From: Zopfochytrium polystomum
Taxonomy: Eukaryota > Chytridiomycota > Chytridiomycetes > Chytridiales > Chytridiaceae
Assembly: GCA_025765615.1 (NCBI GenBank)
Contig: JAIVFJ010000029.1
Span: 372,001 to 436,000, forward strand
Length of the DNA: 64,000 nt
Direction of reading: 5' to 3'
This document shows positions 1 through 9,331 of this stretch, one piece after another. Each line of letters starts with the position of its first letter. The stretch's first letter is position 1. The notes under the pieces are model-generated. The model saw only the letters and a list, made by a program, of their open reading frames with translations. It did no database searches and was not told where the DNA came from. A program made the translations under genes and the position numbers.

Positions 1-2306
1 AGCGCTTCCATCTTGCGAGGGAACGTTGCCGAAAAGAGAATCGTCTGGCGGCTGGGCCGGATGTTATTGACCATCTTCATGACCTGCGGCTCAAATCCCA
101 TGTCAAACATTCTGTCGGCTTCGTCCAGAACCAAATATGTGACCCGCTTCAGGTTTGTCACTCGGCCGCTGTTGGCACATAGCAGGTCAATCATACGCCC
201 TGGTGTGCAAATGATGATTTCCGCTCCTCGCTTCAGCTCGGCAATCTGATCCTTGATTGGCGATCCACCATATGCGCAAACTGCGCGAATGTTTAAAACT
301 TTCATGAAAGGCTTGCACTCTCGGTGGATTTGCACAGCGAGCTCGTGCGTCGGAGTCATGATCAATGCGATGGGCCCCTCCATAATCTCAAGAGGTCGCT
401 GGTCTTTGATGTGGCGGAACATTGGAAGCAAGAACGCAATTGTCTGATGATGGACAAAGAGAGCAATCGAAAGAGGGTTAGGGTAAGAGAGCAATCGAAA
501 GAGGCAAAGTGGTCAGTCTGAGGAGCGGAGCGAAAGCAAACCACAGTGTAAGGAGGGGAGGAGGGGATGAAACAAAGCGGAGAAGGACACTGGAAGTAGC
601 GCTTACTTTTCCGCTGCCAGTCTTGGCAATGCCAATGACGTCTCTGCCGCTCATGACGGCTGGAATGGCTTGGCTTTGAATCGCGGTAGGCTTCGCATAC
701 TTTAGAGTCTTGGTGATAACATCAGCCACTCCAGGCGGCAACCCCATCTGCGCCCACTTCTCAATCGGCTTTGGGCAGTTCACGCCGCGAATTTTGATTC
801 CGCCCAGGTCGGCGCGTCTGATTTCCACTTCGGCGTCAGTAAGCTGCGCAAGTTCAGGCGGCTCGATATAGAAGTTCTTTCGGAAGGGCTCATAGTTCAT
901 GACAGAGTGGTCGACGGAGGCCAAGTCTTTCCGCTTTGCTGCGAGTTTCTTTGCCGCGCCACCTAGAATATCCTCATCGCTGTCATCTCCTTCGTCGTCT
1001 GATCCGCGCACCCTCGCGTCGCCAACAACTTCCTCCGCTTCAGTCAATCCCTTGTCAACGACCGCTGCTGCGCTTGTCATGGTCAGCTGTCCAGACTCAG
1101 CGAATTTCTTGTCCTCCTCCCTGAGCTTGTCCACTTCGGTCTTGACATCTATCATGTATGCCTCCAACGCGTCTTGCTCTTCGACACCTTCCATCCTGTC
1201 TGCGGAGTGAATATTGTCAGCAGCAGCACCCTCCATCGGAATGTTTCGAAGACGCTTTCGGCGCTGCGCCAGCAGAGCCTCTATTGAATCCTCGGTGTCG
1301 TCCTCCTGGAATGCAAACCCTGTTTTCGCCTTCATGAAAATCCCAAACGACGATGCAAAGGGGTTTTGCTTCGCCTTGACTGCGACAACTCGAGGCAGTG
1401 GCTTTCGCTTTGGCGCTTCCCTCTTGACCGATCCGTCAAGGAAAGAAGCAAAGTCGGCCGATAATGCAGAGCTCGAAACCCTCGGTGGAAGATCAATCGA
1501 AGGTGTTTCTGGGGGGAAGCTTTTGAGAGGCGCCGTACAAACATCCAAAGGATCGACAACTCACCTGTTTTCAGGAAAGGTGCGCTTTCCTGGTCATCAT
1601 CATCATCGTCATCCTCAAGACTCCATGCTTTTCGTTTGGGTGTCTCAACAGTAGCATCGGGTTCTTCCGCTTTGACGCTGGTAGTACTAGTTTGATTGTC
1701 GGTCAGGGTCGCTTCAGCGTCATCATTCAAACTAGCACCTTGCTCCTTCGCCAGGCGCTCTCGTCTCCAACGTTCCACCCGCTGCATGCGTTGGCAGGTT
1801 TTCTCTTCCACAAACAGCGAGTCCATCACAGATGCAACAACTGCCTGAACCCTGCTGCTGCCGCCGCTGTGATCTTTCTCGCAGCTGGCACGGCGATCGC
1901 GATCGTCGCGCTCCTCCCACTCGCGCTTGCTGCCACTTCTGCGGTGCGAGTCCCGATCGGCGGTCGCGGTTACGCGGTCGGGCCTGGGTCTGGATACGTC
2001 GCGCTCGTTGCCGCTGCTGCTGGCGCTTGGGTCCCGGTCTCTGCCGCCGTTGCGGTGGCGGCCGTCCCGATGGTCTCTGTCGCTGTCTCTGCGGCGATCT
2101 CGCTTCTCCCGGTCGCGATCTCGGTGGACGTCGCGGTCCCTCTCCCGGTCCCGCTCTCTGTCCCGCTCACGGTCCCGTTCTCTGTCCTTTTCGCTGCGTC
2201 TGGCTCGCCTGCGGCTGCTGCGGCTGCTGCTACTGCTGGTGCCGGCGACGTCCTCGCCACGCCGCAGTCGAGGCGAGCCTGCAGCCTCGGCCGACAAATC
2301 CTCCAT
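1..2306 (-). CDS. PRP5: PRP5/DDX46-like DEAD-box pre-mRNA splicing helicase, 3' end outside window
   Basis: RNA-dependent ATPase of the Prp5/DDX46 family, which acts with U2 snRNP in early spliceosome assembly in the nucleus. Exons read as 1565-2306, 607-1508 and 1-443 (continuing past the left edge), with GT-AG introns of 56 and 163 bp. The N terminus is an RS/RD-rich tract (repeated RDRE units), followed by an acidic run (DDDDDDD). Helicase motifs visible: a Q-motif region ([11 protein letters not shown]), motif [17 protein letters not shown] inside [16 protein letters not shown], and SAT. Motif Ia reads PTHELA, where the family usually has PTRELA. The RecA2 domain lies outside the window. 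The ATG at 2306 is the first in the frame, and a CAA/AAC microsatellite lies just upstream. The order of N-terminal RS domain, acidic linker and DEAD core favours Prp5 over other DEAD-box proteins. Confidence 0.85.
458..504. repeat. 19-bp direct repeat inside a PRP5 intron
   Basis: A 19-bp sequence (AGAGAGCAATCGAAAGAGG) occurs perfectly at 458-476 and 486-504. The 9-bp spacer contains TTAGGG. Both copies lie in the 163-bp intron 444-606 of the helicase gene. Confidence 0.8.
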
Positions 2307-2310
2307 GTCA

Positions 2311-2317
2311 AATTTGT

Positions 2318-2351
<34 letters not shown>

Positions 2352-2366
2352 AGTTGTTGTTGCCGC
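2311..2366. repeat. (GTT)n / (AAC)n microsatellite
   Basis: A nearly pure run of GTT on the plus strand immediately upstream of the PRP5-like start codon, so it would be CAA repeats in the 5' UTR of that gene. Confidence 0.85.
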
Positions 2367-2389
2367 AGTCGAGTGTCAATCAATCAATT

Positions 2390-3850
2390 AACTTCGCATC
2401 AGGCGTTCCCTGTAAGGTTTCCGGAGTGGTAGCGTTAAAGGATTGAAGAAAGAAGCAGAAGGGGATTCAACTTACGTCAGGGTTTGTGCCTGAAACACGA
2501 GCGTTGCCGCGTGGGTAGCCGGTGGTGCCTCCCTCGCAAGTTCGTTGTTGTTTGCTTGTAGATTTCCTGGCTGAGCTTCATCTTTTGAAGCTGTCCCTCG
2601 ACATTCTTCTCATCCTTTGCAAGAAACTTTCTTTTCATTTCGGGATCGTTCTCTGCTCTCAGGGCCAGTCCTTCAGACCTTTATTTCCGACCTTGCGTTG
2701 AAATATTTCCGTCTTGGCGTCGTTGTGTGATACAAGGACCCACAACCCGACGTTCCGTCCAGGCTGTTTCCAGGCAGAGCGCGGCGTTCTGTGCGAGCAG
2801 GCTCTCGGGAGGCGGTCAGCCCACCAGCAGAGGACCGCGACGTTCCCGGCCTCGCACGGGTGCACGATCACCCTGCGGGTGTAGCGGGGCTGCAGATTGC
2901 GCGACTGGCAGAGCGCGCCCAGAGACGGTCGAGCAGCGAGGTGTCGTTCAGAGCACTGACCGCCGGAGGCGCAGGCGCGGACGTGGACCTGACGCCGCGG
3001 CCAAGAAGAAGAAGGCGGCCTCCCCGCCCTCGTCGATAGTGACAGTCTTCGTCGTGAAACCAGGGACGTTCCAGTCCTTCAAGGCCGCTGCGGTCGTCGA
3101 ATCATCCGTCGCCGCAGTCGCGCACTTCTGGGTCGCCCAGTGGAAGGATGACCTGTCGCCTTGGCGGCAGCAGCTTCATCGCCTCTGTCTCGTTGTCGCC
3201 GCCGTAAAAGGGCAAAACGACGCGAGTAAACACGGCGACGGGCAGTCAGGCAAGCAGATCTCAAAAGGCTTTGAAAACAGAAGCAACGGTGCAGATGACG
3301 ACGCAGCAGCCGCGTTGGGTGTGGCTGCGGCGGCGGCGGCGGCGGTGCGGCGCGCCATGCGCGGACGGCACGGCGGGGCCGCCGACGAGAATCGTGAAGA
3401 GCGGGACGGGATCGTTTGCACTGCCACAGTCCATTTTGGAAAAACCGGTCGCCGATACTCCTCCCCGATTCTTGGTTCTCGTCGTCGCCACCCCGGCCAT
3501 TCTTCTACCTACACCATCGGTCCTCGCTGCGATGTCGTCGTCGAGCACGGGAAGCACCGGTGACACGGTAAGTTGGGTGCGAAGGCGCCAGACCCGTTGG
3601 AGCAGTCACTCTCTTGACTTTTTTCCAATCGGTTTTCGTTCTTCGGTTTCGTTCTTCTCCATTTCCAAAAGTCAAGCGCGGTGACCGCCCCGGCAATGGC
3701 GGTTTTTCGGACGGTCTCGGGTGGATCTTCTGCAAGACACGTAAGCGTGACCTTTCCGACGGCTCTCTGTTTTTTCGATCTTTCCACCAGCTCTAGCGAC
3801 TCCTCTTGGTCTTCGTCTAGCTTTGGATGATCGGATGAAGCAACCAGCGC
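2390..3850. other. GC-rich stretch with unassigned open frames
   Basis: Open frames occur on both strands (for example plus 2727-3563, rich in Ala/Arg, and a minus-strand segment near 2555-2665 that reads as a charged helix, NDPEMKRKFLAKDEKNVEGQ). A consensus GTAAGT donor on the plus strand at 3568 and another GTAAGC near 3740 suggest a spliced gene could be hidden here. I could not assemble a convincing model or recognise a family. The region lies between the PRP5-like gene and the repeat preceding TF1. Treat as unresolved, not as empty. Confidence 0.3.
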
Positions 3851-4144
3851 GCGATCAAAGGTGAAAGAAAGAGATGTATATTTGTCGTCTTTCAGTATTT
3901 ATCCCGGAAAACAGACCGTAACCACCGAAATGGTTGGTACTGCGACAGAAGCGGTAGGCAGCTCTCTCCCATTTCCTCGTTTCGCTTTCGGAAAAAAAAA
4001 AGGGGCGAACGCACTTGGTCGCTCTCAACCAAAGATTGGCAACAAAATTACCGATCAAGGCAAGTTCTCGTCTGTGTACCACGCAAAGCACGTCGTATAC
4101 AAGCACGATCATCATCAATCACACTAAAGAAAACCAGCCTTTGC

Positions 4145-4483
4145 GGCTAAACTGTTTTCCTAATTGCAATTAGTGGAGCAGGGCAGGGGGGTTAATTTTT
4201 TGTCTTTGGTGCCCAATCAAAACTCGGCGGAAAAATCGGAAAGTCGGCAGAATCGGCGGAAAAATCGGAAAAGGAAGGAGCTCAATGCGTTGTCTGTCTA
4301 CCAGATTGTGTGTTGGCTGTCTGTCTCTCTGTCTCCTCGCTCTGTCTCTCTCTGTCGTTTGCCACTCTCAGTCTGTCTGTCTCTCTCTCACTCTGTTTCT
4401 CCTCTGTTTGCCTGTCCTGTCTGTCTGACTGTGTATCTGTCTATCTCTCTCTCAGTCTGTCTCTCTCCTTTCTCTTTCTCTCT

Positions 4484-4529
<46 letters not shown>

Positions 4530-4614
4530 TCTCGCTTTCAGGCAGAGAAATTTTTTTGTCCTCTGTCTATCTGTCTCTTCCCTATCATTCTATCTGTCTC
4601 TCTGTCTCTATCTA

Positions 4615-4686
<72 letters not shown>

Positions 4687-5372
4687 TCCCTCCTCTCTGT
4701 TTTCTGGCGGGTGAAGGCGAGTGTGTGGTTGTGCTCTGCACAAATGCGACCACAAGGTGGGCGATGACGACGACCTTTGGCCATCGTCACTGCAAGGAGC
4801 AGCAGCAGCAGGTTCTCCATCTCTTTCCCTTCTTTCTGTGTACATTTTCGAATGGTGGACTTGCTTGCCCAAGGACATCCTTACAGCCTCTGTTGCTGCA
4901 AAGCAGCAGTCAGCAGACGTCCTTTGGTATTCACTTCCATCTCTTCCTCTCTATGAACACTATTTTTTTTCTTTGGCGCCCAGTTGAAATGCAGTGGCAA
5001 AATTCCAAAGGAAGTCAACCAGCTGTCTGTCTATCTCAGTGGAAGTCAATGGGTTGTCTGTCCACCTCCCTGTCTCTGAGTCTGGGAGTGGCAGTCAACA
5101 GGCAATCAATGGGTTGTCTGTCTCGCTCTGTTTTTCTGGCTCTGAATGTTGGCTGTTGATGGAAAGGAATAATATTGTCTGCAATCTCTAACTCTCTTTC
5201 TGTCTCTTTCAAGCAGGGGGGTTGAGGGGGGGCGGCAGCCCCCCCCACCGGGGGGCTCAGGGGGCGGGAGCCCCCTGACTCAAAAAAAAAAACCCTGCCT
5301 CTCTCTCTATGTCTCACACACTCTCTCTGTCCACCATGTAAACCCGTTTTCTAATTGCAATAGTGGGCGTAG
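4145..5372 (+). repeat. Dispersed low-complexity repeat family, copy 1
   Basis: A CT/GTCT-rich repeat without a convincing ORF. Recurrent landmarks are an entry box (CTAATTGCAATAGTGG-like), a T-run followed by GTGCCCAATC, several GTCAACGGGTTGTCTGTCT-like blocks, TTGGCTGTTGATGGAAAGGA, and then a G/C-rich palindromic block followed by an A-run. The block at about 5133-5372 is near-identical to about 21345-21590. Here the repeat appears as two joined copies (about 4145-4960 and 4965-5372), and (CT)n tracts occupy 4491-4524 and 4618-4682. The right end directly abuts the zinc-cluster exon of TF1. The nature of the element (degenerate, non-autonomous, or simple satellite) is unknown. Confidence 0.7.
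4618..4682. repeat. (TC)n microsatellite
   Basis: About 65 bp of uninterrupted TC dinucleotide within the dispersed repeat copy. A shorter (CT)n run lies at 4491-4524. Confidence 0.95.
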
Positions 5373-8209
5373 GTCATGCGAAACGTGCCGCAAGCGCAAG
5401 ATCAAATGCGACGGCGTCAAGCCGTCGTGCGGTTTCTGCCTCCGCAAGAACTTGCTCCCATGCGTGTACCTCGGCTCCAAGAAACGCGCCGACATCGACC
5501 TCGCGCGCCAGTTCGAGGCCGAGCGGCGTCGCAGGATGGTCGCGAGCCTGTCGGCGAACGCCGCGGAGGAGGGACTCGGCGTGCGGTCGGTGAAGAAGGG
5601 AGGTGGCGCGAGGACGGTCCCAACGTCGGTGGCACGTGGCGTCAAGGCGGAGGATGTGGCCCCGCTGCTGGCTCAGGTTCCGCCCACGATGCTTCAGCTC
5701 GGCCAGGGCGAGAAGGGAAAGCCGTTAACGCACAGAAAAGAGAATCGCCCGTCGACGGACAGCTCCAGATCGGCAGCGACGAAGAGATCCACCGATGGTG
5801 ACCGGACGGCTCCGTTAGATGCCCTTCCCATCAGCACTCTCGCAGCTCCGAAAGGTTCCGCGCGAGAACGCATCCTTCCGGCTTCCTTCAGTTCACCGAC
5901 AGACGTTTCCCCGGTCACATTAAAATCACCTCCGTCGTTTTCCTCTTCTTCGACGAAGGCACCGCCCGAAACCCCCGTGGACTGGGACGACCCTGCGTTT
6001 GTTCGCCCCGGCGCCTGTCCGGGAGAGCAGTACGCGCTGGCCGTCATGTTTTTCAAGTTTTCGACCTTTGCCGTGACGTATGTGCATCGACGGTCCGTAC
6101 TGAAAGAATTCGTCTCGATCAGCCCTCTGCTTAGGTCCGTGTGGGTTGCCCTGAATTATTCAGTGTTTTCTGCGAAAGACGTCGAGACTAATTGAACGCC
6201 TGGTGCCAACGGCCCGTTATTCAGAATGGCGATATGCGCTTCGGGCTCGACGATGCACATAACAACCTCACTCGCAAAGGACGTTTCCCAGTGGTACTAT
6301 CATCAGGCATGTGCACTGATGCTGCAGGCTCTCGAAGCTCCTTCGTTGGAGACCTTTCAAAGTCTTTTGATCATGATCGAAGTTGCCTCTGGTAAGATCT
6401 TGTTCTGCCTCCACTATATGCGGTGCTTATAATAACCTTTACTGACAGCCATCGGCCTCCGATCTACATGGTGGGGAATAATAAGAATGGTCGTGACACT
6501 GGTGAGTCACGACGGATTTTGGTGGTTCGGCTGGACTTTCGCTGACGTGGGTTACAAGTCGATCACTCTCGGATTGAATATCGATCCGGACCTCCTTCCG
6601 GATGGAATTCTTCAAGAGGGAACGTGGCTGGAAAAAGAAACCAGGAGGAGATGTTGGTGGGCGTCCTATTTGGTGGAGAGAAGTAAGTACGCGTGCTCGT
6701 TGCCACGCAAAAATCCTCTTGTAATAATTCAATCCAGCACTTGCCGTGACATTCTATCAACCCCCTCTCATCAGTAAAACCATGTGCTCCGTCAAACCCG
6801 TGTGCGCCGACAGCGTTTGGTTCAGCCCAAAAGATCCTGCTAAGCTCGAACAGCTTTACAGCACATCACAAGGCCCACGAGTCAATCTGCTGACGTTCCG
6901 CGTCCAACTGAGCGACATAACCACCAACATCATTCTGTGCGCAACGCCGGAGCCATTGTTTCCGATGGACGTTGACACAATTGTCGCGACGGAAAAGCGT
7001 CTGGAGCAGGAACTTGACGATTACAAACAGAGCTGCCCACCAGAGTTTGGCCTGCAGTTGACAGAAGAGTGGGTGTACGAGACGATGGACACCGACCACT
7101 TTCAGTTCCACTCCATGATCAACCACTTTATCGGTTACCACGGCAGCCGATGCTACCTGATGCGTCGACGCGCGCTCGTGCACCTCCGGGAAGTTTCTGC
7201 CTCGCTCTCGGGCTCGCGGCTGACCCCGGACGAAGAAAACAGCATGGCGCTGCAAAAGGGTCTCTCCTCCGCCGTCGCCATCGCAAAACTCCTCGGCATC
7301 CTACTCAAATCCCCCGGCGCCATCCAGCGCTACCCGCTCTTCCTCGCCCTCCCGACCGTCCAAGGCTGCATGATGCTCATCATGGCCGACGGCCTCTTCC
7401 CGGCCTTTACCCGCTCTCCAAACACCGACTCCAGATCCCCGACCAGCAACACCGACTTTGACCCCGCCGACACCCCCGCCCACATCGACTGCTACCTGCG
7501 CCTGCTGCGCACCGTCGGCGTCCGGAACGCGGCGATCCGGAACCTCGTCGCGGTGCTCGAGCAGTTCCGCCGCTCCGAGTGGAGCGAGATCGAGCGGCTG
7601 TGCGAGGACCCGGGGAAGCTGACCAGCGTGGATATTATCAAGGACGACGACGACGGCGCTGATGACAGAGACAAAAGCAACGGCGACGACGACGACGGCG
7701 GTGACGAGGGCGGGCCGCGGATGTCCAACGGCGGCCGCGGCGGCGGCGGCAGCGCGGGCCCCGACGGCGGCGCGTGGGACCGCCGCGTGCGGATGCTCGC
7801 GACCTCGATCCGCGCGTTCCTCTCGGGCATCCGCACCGCGCGGGAGGTCAGCAGCCGGATGTCGTCTCCCGCGCCGCCGCCGGCGGCGAGTCCGTGGGAT
7901 CCGCACGGCGCGTCCGCCTCCGCCGCCTCCGGTGGGTCGCAACAACAGCGGCCGTCGCAGGCGCTGCAGCGGCCCACATCGCCCGCGCGGATGCTCTGGC
8001 TCGATATGATGCAGTCGCAGCACGGGGAGGCGTCGGCCGCTGACGAGATGCCTGGTTTGGAAGAGGGTGCGTGGAACAGCGGCGGCGGCAGCGGTAGCGG
8101 AGGGCTTTGGTTTGACAGGGAGGCGCCGATGGCGGAGAACCCGGACGACGGCGACAACGCGATGGTACTGCTGGATTGGCTGTTCTCCACCGATCCGTTG
8201 GGGGCATGA
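5373..8209 (+). CDS. Zn2Cys6 transcription factor TF1 (first exon not identified)
   Basis: Fungal binuclear zinc-cluster transcription factor, presumably nuclear. Exons 5373-6134, 6225-6391, 6449-6501, 6559-6682 and 6738-8209; the three internal exons are 167, 53 and 124 nt, exactly as in TF2 and TF3. The zinc cluster (SCETCRKRKIKCDGVKPSCG, then FC and PC) opens the first exon found. It is followed by ADIDLARQFEAERRRR, a low-complexity linker, a conserved DWDDPAF..RPG..PGEQYALAV block, and the fungal_trans-like middle region with EKETRRRCWW. The C terminus is Gly/Asp-rich and ends with PMAENPDDGDNAM then VLLDWLFSTD, shared by all paralogues. The frame upstream of 5373 runs into dispersed repeat sequence, so the initiating exon is missing, distant or replaced. 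Targets cannot be inferred. Divergent RIC1-like gene lies downstream on the other strand. Confidence 0.8.
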
Positions 8210-9331
8210 CAGCGCAGGATGATGGTCGCAACTTTGCTCTTGTCCTCTTGGTAGATTTCAAGCCAGACTGATTTCTCATTTTAAATTGCTGGCAACATTT
8301 TTCTTTGGGTACAATTTTCCTTTTACAAGTTCTGGCAATTGATTCACGCATCGTTCACAAATTTTCGTTCAACGAGCCCAGTAGCCCTGCTATAAGGCAG
8401 CTATTTTACAGCTGTGCATAAAACGAAGTTCATGCGTCAAACAGGCGAGTAGGAGAAAGCGGAATTGCACTTTGCGTAACGATGTTCTCAAACCCACCCA
8501 ACAAACATACTAAGTAATTCGGTTGCTGCTGGAATTAATTTCGAGGATTCTCGCATTTTGAAGTGTCAATACTGCTCTTTCGGACTTCAAGAAGTGCAAA
8601 TGCAAAGCAGCATCACTGGGTGCATTTTTAGTGAAAAGTGGGGCGTGTCCGTAGTTCGTTAGTGCACTTGTAGCTTACAACCACAATCCGGTGGTCCAAA
8701 CTTTTCTCCTCCGATTGTCCAAACTTTTTTCAAAGTTCAGCTGTAACTCCTTTTTGCGGCGCTGTTTTAGCATTCGTCTCCATTCGTCTCCGGATATGAC
8801 AACTGTCTTTGGCTTTAAATCGCAAGGTATTCATCACACCATCGAAAGTTGGAAAGGAAACGCGTATGCGTTGACAATGAGTTGTCTCAGCCCCATCATC
8901 CAACTCTGAATGGATTGGTCTGGAAGACTAATCAAGATTCAATAATCGTTTCACCGCACTTAGGCTTGCGGTATAGCGATAGTGTCTTTATTGTGGTCGA
9001 AAGTGACAGGCGGCCACAAAAGTCCAAGTTGGTAGTTAAGGTACATCCTTCATTTACATTAAATGGAAGATCGAATACACCATTCGCACATTTGATGCCA
9101 TCCACTGGCTTGAAAAAGGCCGCTCAGCTGGCTGGAGTTTGAAGATCCAGGAGTCGTTGACAAAGAGTGGAGCGTGAGTGGAGAGGGAACGCGGGGATAT
9201 GAAAACAAGATATTACGTGAGAGTCATCCGCGCCAGCTTCGTCTCCTCCGAACGAGAAAATGGATAGTCAATGCTAATGCGCGGTGCGGCAAGGAGCATA
9301 GAGGAAGTTTAATGCCCATGCCGTTCACACT
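8210..9331. other. Intergenic stretch, no gene recognised
   Basis: AT-richer than its neighbours. Only short frames of fewer than 100 codons without family resemblance are present. It holds the convergent 3' ends of TF1 (plus) and the RIC1-like gene (minus), so untranslated regions and terminators are expected. The last RIC1 exons could extend somewhat into its right end. Confidence 0.4.

Noticed and set aside
1692..2432. Plus-strand open frame of 246 codons (and overlapping frames) opposite the PRP5-like N terminus
   Set aside because: Complement of the RS/RD-repeat coding region; repetitive Ala/Val composition and no family resemblance.
2727..3567. Frame ending at a GTAAGT donor (3568) as the missing first exon of TF1
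   Set aside because: The phase needed to join the zinc-cluster exon corresponds to a frame without an upstream start, and no NGPARR-like sequence, as in TF2 and TF3, was found there.
4164..5159. 331-codon plus-strand frame rich in Ser/Leu
   Set aside because: Translation of (TC)n and GTCT low-complexity repeat; other frames are open for the same reason.
7301..8023. 240-codon minus-strand frame opposite TF1
   Set aside because: GC-rich complement of the TF1 linker; Arg/Ala-rich with no conserved motif.
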